Source of the DNA: G963674505 sp964575975 | GTDB taxonomy: Bacteria; Desulfobacterota; Desulfobacteria; Desulfobacterales; SKZT01 | Direction of reading: 5' to 3' | Assembly: GCA_964575975.1 (NCBI GenBank) | Contig: CAZNTU010000043.1 | Coordinates: 1-32,143, forward strand | DNA: 32,143 nt | Part shown: positions 22,852 through 28,890 of the stretch, in pieces | Layout: every line of letters starts with the position of its first letter | Numbering within the stretch: position 1 is the stretch's first letter | Notes under the pieces: generated by a model | The model's database searches: none | Told to the model about the DNA's origin: nothing | The model's input: the letters and a program-made list of their open reading frames with translations, nothing else | Made by a program: the position numbers and the translations under genes

Positions 22852-24828
22852 TTAGCCTACTTCGAGTTCACGGCGGTCGGCCATGTCGAGGAGTACTCTT
22901 TCGCGAGCCTTGTCGATGCCGAGAGCCTTCCGTTTCTTGTCAATATGGGCGATCATGAGCTTTGCGATGTCGTACGGTTCGACGGCGAATCCCCATTTGC
23001 CCATTCCCTGCTGCTCGAGACCTTCGAACAAAAGTTTATGGAATTTGGTGTTCTCCACGATCGGGAACGTCGCTCCGAATACGGTGAAAACGCCGGAAGC
23101 TACGAAATACTGTCCGATGCTGATCGCTTTTTCGCTCATCCATTCGGGAGCGCAACCTGCGGCCGGAAGGTCGGCAATGCTGTTGCCCAAGCCACCGGCG
23201 CGAACCATCGCGGAGGCGGCGATCAGGATACGGCTGTTGTCTACGCAGGAACCGCAGCCCAGTACCGGCGGAATACCGACCGTTTCGCAAACTTCCCCTA
23301 AACCGGGACCGGCCAGATGGGACGCTTCCGGAGTCAAAAGTCCAGCCTTCGCAAGCGCGATTTGCGAACAACCCGTCTGAAGAACCAGAACGTCGTTCTT
23401 GATGAGTTCCTTCACCAGTTCCACATGGACGTAATCCTGCTTCACCCTCGGGTTGGTGCATCCGACAACGCCGGCAACGCCCCGGATTCTACCGTTGATA
23501 ATGTTGTCGTTCAGCGGCGTGTAGGAAGCACGGAAAGTTCCGCCCAGCATGTAGTTGATGTACTCGTGGGAGAACCCGTGGATGCCTATGTTCGCGATTT
23601 TCGGAATCTCGACCGGGAGTTTTCTGTTCTTGAAACGGCTGATCGCCTTGATCACGATCTCGTCCGTGCAGTCTCTCGGGTCGTGCTCGTGCAATTCGAT
23701 ATGGGTGGCGCCTTCGATCTTGCACCTGGGATTGGTGGTGAAAATCGGGGTGTTATAGCACTCGCCGACTTTGACAAGGCCCTGCTTGATGCACTGTACA
23801 TCGACCGTCATGGCGTCTACCGCGCCGGTTACAATGATCGCCTCGGTGGACATGAAGTTGCCCGCGTGGGGAATTCCGTGGCGGGAAAGCATTTCGGCGC
23901 CGGAACAGCACATTCCCACGAGGTTGATTCCCTTGGCGCCCGCGGCTTTGGCGGCTTCCACCAGGGTCGGCTCGTTTACGGACATGAGCATGGATTCGAA
24001 CAGGTTGGGCTCGTGGCCATGAACGATGATATTGACCATGTTCTCCTTCAGGACGCCCATGTTGACCTCCGCCGCTTGCGGAGTGGGGGTTCCGAAAAGA
24101 ATATCGGAAATTTCGGTGGCTACCATGGAGCCGCCCCATCCGTCTGAAAGCGCGGTCCTGCTGCACTGCTTCACGATATTATTGTAATCCTGGTCCACGC
24201 CCATGTGGGTGCGATGCATCATCTCCATAATCTCGCGCATGGCCCCCCTGGGAACGATTCCGGCTTTTCTCCAAGTTTCCAGCGTTTTTTCCGGGACTCT
24301 CGCGGCAAAGGGAATCTCGCCCTCCACCTGGGTGTAGGTACGCTCCAACTCCCTGTACAGATCCATGGCGATGTCCTCCATGGGCCGATCCTCGGTCTCG
24401 ATGCCGACGGAGCGGGCGACCTCTTCCAGTTTGATGGTGTCTTTGATCTTGTAGTCGGAAATGTTTCCTTTCACGACCTCTCGGAAAACATCCAGCATGG
24501 CCATCCCGTGGTCGGTGTGGGCCGCCGCGCCCGAGGCCACCATGCGGGCGAAGTTTCTCGCCATGATGGTATCGATGGTTGCGCCGCAAACTCCGACTTT
24601 GGAGTACGGATCTTTGGAATTAAGACGGCAGGGACCCATCGAGCAATGCTTGCAACACGCCGAGTCGGCGCCGATGGGGCAGGCTTTCATGCTCACCGCG
24701 CGGTCGAACGCGGTCTCGACGCCGTCACGTCTGGCTTTTTCCAGCATCTGGATGGTTGCGTCGCAAGTGGTGAGATCTCTGTAGTTAATCTCTTTTTCCT
24801 TCTTGGAAACGATTTTTTTCTCTTCCAT
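22852..24828 (-). CDS. cooS: Anaerobic carbon monoxide dehydrogenase catalytic subunit (Ni-Fe-S)
   Basis: A full-length 658-residue CODH that interconverts CO and CO2, passing electrons to ferredoxin. D- and B-cluster ligands are C50, C58, C59, C62, C67 and C81. C-cluster ligands are all present: H272 (HGHEP), C308 region (MCCSG), C346, C457, C487 and C528. The proton-transfer Lys567 in MSEKA is kept. ATG 24828 is used; AAGGAGG stands 12 bases upstream, slightly far, and the frame is open to 24873 without a better start. No cooF, cooC or acetyl-CoA synthase gene is adjacent, so it is a stand-alone cooS. Nickel insertion and the electron partner must be encoded elsewhere. Confidence 0.97.
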   Translation of the reverse strand: MEEKKIVSKKEKEINYRDLTTCDATIQMLEKARRDGVETAFDRAVSMKACPIGADSACCKHCSMGPCRLNSKDPYSKVGVCGATIDTIMARNFARMVASGAAAHTDHGMAMLDVFREVVKGNISDYKIKDTIKLEEVARSVGIETEDRPMEDIAMDLYRELERTYTQVEGEIPFAARVPEKTLETWRKAGIVPRGAMREIMEMMHRTHMGVDQDYNNIVKQCSRTALSDGWGGSMVATEISDILFGTPTPQAAEVNMGVLKENMVNIIVHGHEPNLFESMLMSVNEPTLVEAAKAAGAKGINLVGMCCSGAEMLSRHGIPHAGNFMSTEAIIVTGAVDAMTVDVQCIKQGLVKVGECYNTPIFTTNPRCKIEGATHIELHEHDPRDCTDEIVIKAISRFKNRKLPVEIPKIANIGIHGFSHEYINYMLGGTFRASYTPLNDNIINGRIRGVAGVVGCTNPRVKQDYVHVELVKELIKNDVLVLQTGCSQIALAKAGLLTPEASHLAGPGLGEVCETVGIPPVLGCGSCVDNSRILIAASAMVRAGGLGNSIADLPAAGCAPEWMSEKAISIGQYFVASGVFTVFGATFPIVENTKFHKLLFEGLEQQGMGKWGFAVEPYDIAKLMIAHIDKKRKALGIDKARERVLLDMADRRELEVG

Positions 24829-24879
24829 GGTTTTCCATTCCCTCCTTGGGTGGTTTGTTTTTCGAAAAGACACTTTATT

Positions 24880-24892
24880 AGTAACCGTTACT
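24880..24892. promoter_or_regulatory. Candidate operator over the cooS transcription start
   Basis: AGTAAC-C-GTTACT is a perfect 13-base inverted repeat centred at 24886, right at the predicted transcription start (about 24889). It does not match the Fnr/CooA consensus or the Rex consensus. A repressor site is the simplest reading. Confidence 0.45.
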
Positions 24893-24895
24893 GTT

Positions 24896-24924
24896 TAGAT
24901 ACAGAAAAACGGGTTGCCTGTCAA
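24896..24924 (-). promoter_or_regulatory. Putative sigma-70 promoter of cooS
   Basis: Perfect TTGACA (24924-24919) and TATCTA (24901-24896), 17 bases apart. The -10 is a poor match, fitting a regulated promoter. The remaining part of the gap up to 25115 holds no other gene that I can support. Confidence 0.45.
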
Positions 24925-25115
24925 GAAATTTTCATAAAAAATTTCGATCTGGCCCAAAGACAAACCGGGTTTGCCATGCGCGGACGGAATTGATATGTAT
25001 GGAGGCATTGTCGCACATGAAAGGCTTGGCTTCAATGTCGGCCATGTTTCCCGACGCCGGTCGGCATCGAATCCAAGCCCCAAACAAAAAAACTTTCCGG
25101 TTCGGGAGAAAATCA

Positions 25116-25721
25116 ATGAAAAAGCGTTTTTCCGTTATCTTTTCGACGTGCTTGATAATTATCAGCGCGGTTTCGTGTTCGACGGCCGACGTCAAAGGCG
25201 GCGACGAAACAAACGGGGACTTTTCGAAAACGGGAGAAATGATTCGCGAAGGGGCGGGCATCTTGAATGTGACGTTTCCCGCACCCGAGCGGCAAGCGCA
25301 AAGAGACTATTTGGGCGTGGACGAAAACCGGCCCTTCATGGTGTCCGACATAGACGCCGACCTTGTGATCGTGGAAATATTCAGCATGTATTGTCCGCAT
25401 TGCCAGCGCGAAGCGCCCTTGGTCAACGAATTGTACGAACAGGCGAAAAGGGCCGAAGGCCGAGTGAAGATCATTGGAATCGGCGTTGGCAACTCCGACT
25501 ACGAGGTCGATTTGTTCCGCAAATCCTACGAGATCGAATTTCCGTTGTTTCCGGACGGCGACTTCGTCGCGCACAAGAAGATCGGTGCCTCGCGCACGCC
25601 GACGTTCATCGGAGTGAAAAACCGGACCGGCGGAAAATCGGAAATTGTCAGTTTTCATGTGGGCGGCATCGAAGACGCGGACAGTTTTTTGAAAAAGACA
25701 ATGGAAGAAGCCGGCATGTAA
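25116..25721 (+). CDS. TlpA-like thioredoxin-fold lipoprotein
   Basis: A 201-residue exported thioredoxin-fold protein. The start MKKRF with a hydrophobic core ending in AVSC suggests a lipoprotein with Cys21 acylated; the box is not perfect. The redox motif is Cys93-Pro-His-Cys96 in IFSMYCPHCQREAP, and the cis-Pro is in SRTPTFIGV. Family members reduce or oxidise disulfides at the outer face of the inner membrane. ATG 25116 has GGGAG 7 bases upstream; longer frames back to 24971 or 24990 lack this. The peroxiredoxin gene follows after 27 bases, so the two probably work together, for example the lipoprotein reducing the peroxidase. Confidence 0.85.
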   Translation: MKKRFSVIFSTCLIIISAVSCSTADVKGGDETNGDFSKTGEMIREGAGILNVTFPAPERQAQRDYLGVDENRPFMVSDIDADLVIVEIFSMYCPHCQREAPLVNELYEQAKRAEGRVKIIGIGVGNSDYEVDLFRKSYEIEFPLFPDGDFVAHKKIGASRTPTFIGVKNRTGGKSEIVSFHVGGIEDADSFLKKTMEEAGM

Positions 25722-25748
25722 CGATTTGAACCTGAAAGGAGACACGAG

Positions 25749-26348
25749 ATGAAACTACACTTCATATATATGATAGGTATGGCGATATTGGCGTCGCAGT
25801 TTTCGGCTCCGGCGGTTTACGGAGTTTCGGACGTCTACGGCGACAAAATTTACGATCCCGGTCATTTGAAGCCGGTGGACAGTCGGCTGAAGGTGCGGGA
25901 GGGAGAGAAAGCCCCGGATTTCAGCTTGCCTTCGGTTTCGGGGGAAAAGGTGGCGCTGAGCGACTACCAAGGGGCAAAGAACGTCGTGATATCGTTCGTG
26001 CCCGCCGCGTGGACCCCTGTCTGCTCCGACCAATGGCCGGGATACAACTTGGCGGAAAAGCTGTTCGAAAAGCACGACGCCGTGCTCGTCGGGATTGCGG
26101 TCGACAATATTCCGACGCTTTACGCGTGGACCAGGGAAATGGGAGAACTGTGGTTTCCAGTGCTCTCGGATTTCTGGCCCCACGGCGAAGTCGCCGACAG
26201 ATACGGGGTCTTGAGGTCCGACGGAGTTTCGGAGCGGGCCTTGTTCGTTATCGACAAGCAAGGAACAATCCGTCTCTCGCACGTTTCTGACATCAACCGA
26301 CGCCCGGATTTGAAAGTAATCGTCGAAGCATTGGAAAAGCTGGAATAA
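25749..26348 (+). CDS. Exported 1-Cys peroxiredoxin (AhpC/TSA family)
   Basis: A 199-residue peroxiredoxin with a signal peptide (about 1-25, ending PAVYG). The core begins GEKAPDFSLPSVSGEKVALSD, in family style, and the active site PAAWTPVCSDQ has peroxidatic Cys92 with the conserved Pro and Thr of PxxxTxxC. No other Cys is present, so it lacks a resolving Cys and must use an external thiol. The TlpA-like lipoprotein just upstream is the best candidate. AAGGAG precedes the ATG by 8 bases. Its stop shares a base with the ATG of the next gene (TAATG), showing tight coupling. Confidence 0.9.
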   Translation: MKLHFIYMIGMAILASQFSAPAVYGVSDVYGDKIYDPGHLKPVDSRLKVREGEKAPDFSLPSVSGEKVALSDYQGAKNVVISFVPAAWTPVCSDQWPGYNLAEKLFEKHDAVLVGIAVDNIPTLYAWTREMGELWFPVLSDFWPHGEVADRYGVLRSDGVSERALFVIDKQGTIRLSHVSDINRRPDLKVIVEALEKLE

Positions 26349-27031
26349 TGCAAATGCGGCAGAGCATTCCGAAAACGACGAATTCGAAGAAAAATTGCGT
26401 GCTGCTGTTCGTTCGCGCGCCGGAGAAGGGAAAGGTCAAGACGCGGCTTGCCCGCGTCTTGGGCGACGAATCCGCGCTGGAATATTACAAGGATTTTGTG
26501 GAGAAAGAACTCGAGATGCTTCGCCGGGGAAATTTCGACACTGTCGTTTGTTATTGTCCCTCGGAATCCAAAGCCGCCGTCGAAAAATGGCTGGGCAAAG
26601 AGCGCGAACTGATTCCACAGTCGGGCAGGGACTTGGGGGAAAGAATGTCGGGGGCTTTTGCAAGCGCTTTTTTCATGGGATACGAAAAGGCGTTGTTGAT
26701 CGGAAGCGACTTGCCCGATTTGCCCATTGCCATTATCGGCGAGGCTTTCGAGAAGTTGGAGTGCGCGAACGCGGTAATCGGTCCCGCACTGGACGGAGGA
26801 TATTACCTGATCGGTTTTTGCGACGGCTCTTATTCGAAAAGCGTTTTTTCGAATATTCCTTGGGGAGAAAGCCAAGTATTTGAAAAAACCATTAGAAGAT
26901 TCCGGGAGGAGTCTCTCCGGCATCATATATTGCCGGCGTGGCGGGACATCGACGACTACGACGACCTGCTTTCTTATTTGAGAAAAACCGATTCCCAAAA
27001 TTTCATTGAACATGACAATGGAATGTATTAG
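26348..27031 (+). CDS. TIGR04282 (DUF2064) family glycosyltransferase-like protein
   Basis: A 227-residue GT-A-fold nucleotidyl/glycosyl transferase-like protein of the group named rSAM/selenodomain-associated transferase 1. Features are LLFVRAPEKGKVKTRLA near the start, the nucleotide-binding GSDLPDLP and GPALDGGYYLIG, and RDIDDYDDL near the end. The family often lies near radical SAM genes for arsenosugar-type products and near selenium-linked domains; the actual donor and acceptor are not settled here. The ATG overlaps the peroxiredoxin stop. A possible alternative start is the ATG at 26354. The next gene is 68 bases on. Confidence 0.85.
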   Translation: MQMRQSIPKTTNSKKNCVLLFVRAPEKGKVKTRLARVLGDESALEYYKDFVEKELEMLRRGNFDTVVCYCPSESKAAVEKWLGKERELIPQSGRDLGERMSGAFASAFFMGYEKALLIGSDLPDLPIAIIGEAFEKLECANAVIGPALDGGYYLIGFCDGSYSKSVFSNIPWGESQVFEKTIRRFREESLRHHILPAWRDIDDYDDLLSYLRKTDSQNFIEHDNGMY

Positions 27032-27099
27032 GTTGATTGGACCGATTGTCGAAGCAAGATGGCTTAACTTGGAAACAGACCCACGAAAGGATTAAATCC

Positions 27100-27354
27100 A
27101 TGGATAAACCAAACGTAAAAATTTTTTCTTTGAGCACTTGCAGCCATTGCAAATCCACCAAAAAATTCTTGAACGAATGCACCGTCAAATACGAGTTCGT
27201 TGATGTGGATCTTTTAGACGGGGACGAAAGAAGGGCCATTTTGGAAGATGTCAAAAAATTCAATCCCCGGTGTTCCTTTCCGACCATAGTGATTGGCGAC
27301 AAGGTTATCGTGGGATACAAGGAAGACGAAATCAAGGAGGCATTGGGATTGTAA
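27100..27354 (+). CDS. Glutaredoxin-like (NrdH/thioredoxin-fold) protein
   Basis: A small 84-residue redoxin. The active site is Cys14-Ser-His-Cys17 in SLSTCSHCKSTKKFL, and the cis-Pro lies in CSFPTIVIGDKVIVGY. There is no signal peptide, so it is cytoplasmic. ATG 27100 has AAAGGA about 9 bases upstream; the frame is open back to 27037 without a site. The stop overlaps the start of the FtrB-like gene (TAATG). This coupling suggests that the FtrB-like protein is its reductase, giving a ferredoxin-linked source of dithiol. Confidence 0.9.
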   Translation: MDKPNVKIFSLSTCSHCKSTKKFLNECTVKYEFVDVDLLDGDERRAILEDVKKFNPRCSFPTIVIGDKVIVGYKEDEIKEALGL

Positions 27355-27686
27355 TGGACGCGCAACAACTATACGAAGCCTTGAGAAAGGTTCAGGAGCC
27401 CAAGGGCTATTATTTCAACAAGGACAAGGAGAGGGTCTTCGACCTTCTGAACGCGCTTTTGACGAACAAGCAGCGTTACGGATACATGGCCTGCCCGTGC
27501 CGGCTTGCATCCGGGGACCGGGAAAGCGACAAGGACATCGTTTGTCCCTGCGTTTATCGCGCGCCGGACGTCGAGGAGTTCGGAAGCTGTTATTGCAACC
27601 TTTACGTTTCGCAAGAATGGAACGAGGAAAAAATTCCCCGCGAGTTCGTTCCCGAGCGCCGTCCGCCGGAAAAAATGTTTTTTTAG
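27354..27686 (+). CDS. Ferredoxin-thioredoxin reductase catalytic-chain-like protein (CYC variant)
   Basis: A 110-residue protein with the FtrB arrangement of one 4Fe-4S cluster beside a redox disulfide. Cysteines are 47 and 49 (CPC), 64 and 66 (CPC), and 79 and 81 (CYC). By family comparison C47, C64, C66 and C79 bind the cluster and C49/C81 form the disulfide. It differs from plant and cyanobacterial FtrB: the spacings are 14 and 12 rather than 16 and 8, and the catalytic His of CHC is Tyr80. No variable chain gene (FtrA) is seen, as usual outside phototrophs. It is coupled to the glutaredoxin-like gene, its likely substrate. Confidence 0.9.
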   Translation: MDAQQLYEALRKVQEPKGYYFNKDKERVFDLLNALLTNKQRYGYMACPCRLASGDRESDKDIVCPCVYRAPDVEEFGSCYCNLYVSQEWNEEKIPREFVPERRPPEKMFF

Positions 27687-27710
27687 CACGGCCGAATCGA
27701 AACCGACCTT

Positions 27711-27748
27711 CGAATCGGCGCCGTTCCTTGTTTCGCGGCGCCGATTCG
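27711..27748. terminator. Perfect 13-base hairpin between convergent genes
   Basis: CGAATCGGCGCCG (27711-27723) and its complement (27736-27748) enclose a 12-base loop. No T-run follows on either strand, so termination would rely on the stem alone or on Rho. Confidence 0.55.
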
Positions 27749-27760
27749 AGCAAAACCGAA

Positions 27761-28867
27761 TCAAGACGACGCGTCCGGTCTTCTGCAGTAAAAATGGAGA
27801 TTGAAAGAATCCTCGGGAATCCGAAGCACCCGGACGTCTTCGAATCCCGCCTCCCTGAGCATTTCGACGGCTTTTTGCCTTCCCCACATCATTCCCAGCC
27901 CGGCGCCGTTTTCCGCCAGGCCCACCGGCATGCAATGCATCAGGCTCACCGTGTACAGAAACGTTCCCATGGGATGGGCGATGTTCGCGGAAAGGCTGCT
28001 GTCGGCGGCGATATCGATCATCGAAAAGAATCCGCCCGGTTTCAAAATCCAGCGGACGCCTCTGAGGGCCTCCATCGGCCGGGTCTGATCGTGGATGGCA
28101 TCGAAGGCGGTCACATAGTCGAACGACGCGGCAAATCTTTCGTCGCCTTCCAATCGAGCCGCGTCCAAGCAGAAAAATTCGACGTTTTCAAGCATCTTCC
28201 TCTTGGCTGCGGCGCGCGCCACGCCTACGACTTCCCCCGAAATGTCGAATCCCGCGAAACGGCTTCGGGGAAAAGCCTCGGCCATGAGCAGCAACGCGAC
28301 TCCTTCGGCGCACCCCAAATCGCAAACCCGAATGCCCTCGCGCATTTTCTCGACAATGCGGCCGTCATCGACGGAGGGCAGAAATTTATCTACCAGAACT
28401 TGTTCGTGTTTGGAGTCGGCGAGCTGGGACATGAAGCCCTGAAAATCGGGATAGTTTTCGTAAGCCACGCCGTCGCCGGTTTTAAAGCCCTCGATTACCG
28501 GTTTCATCGCGCACGACGCAAGAAGAGGGATTTCCTGCGCATAGACTCCAAGGTTGTTGTTTCCGGCCCTTTTCGCCAGATAATCGCCGTGTTCCGGAGG
28601 AAGGAAGAACAGTTCTTCGCCGGCCGGACCTCTGGAAAGCTCCACGATGCCTCCGCAGCACATCACGCCGAGCCATTCTTTCACGTACCTGACGGACAGT
28701 CCGGCCGCTTCGGCGAATCTTTCCGCGGTCTCGGGCTCGTCGAAACCGTCCATCGCGTCGAACAATCCCGTTTTATATCCGATTCCCATAGCCAAGTTCA
28801 GGGCGCCGTAATTTAAAATGTCCGTCATTTTTCGCCCGAACAACGCTCTCTTATCTTTCATATTCAT
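27761..28867 (-). CDS. SAM-dependent methyltransferase with N-terminal winged helix (Rv2258c-like)
   Basis: A 368-residue class I methyltransferase. Residues about 10-80 look like the Rv2258c-type winged helix that pairs subunits. The SAM-binding motif is VCDLGCAEG (about 181-189), with FAGFDIS as the acidic loop and KPGGFFSMID later. Substrate is unknown; members act on small molecules. ATG 28867 (MNMKDKR) has GAGG about 10 bases upstream; the frame is open to 29200 but that part is a shadow of the dynamin gene. It begins 23 bases after the dynamin-like gene, so the two are probably one transcript. Confidence 0.88.
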   Translation of the reverse strand: MNMKDKRALFGRKMTDILNYGALNLAMGIGYKTGLFDAMDGFDEPETAERFAEAAGLSVRYVKEWLGVMCCGGIVELSRGPAGEELFFLPPEHGDYLAKRAGNNNLGVYAQEIPLLASCAMKPVIEGFKTGDGVAYENYPDFQGFMSQLADSKHEQVLVDKFLPSVDDGRIVEKMREGIRVCDLGCAEGVALLLMAEAFPRSRFAGFDISGEVVGVARAAAKRKMLENVEFFCLDAARLEGDERFAASFDYVTAFDAIHDQTRPMEALRGVRWILKPGGFFSMIDIAADSSLSANIAHPMGTFLYTVSLMHCMPVGLAENGAGLGMMWGRQKAVEMLREAGFEDVRVLRIPEDSFNLHFYCRRPDASS

Positions 28868-28890
28868 ATTCTCTCGCCTCGTCTGCGAGA

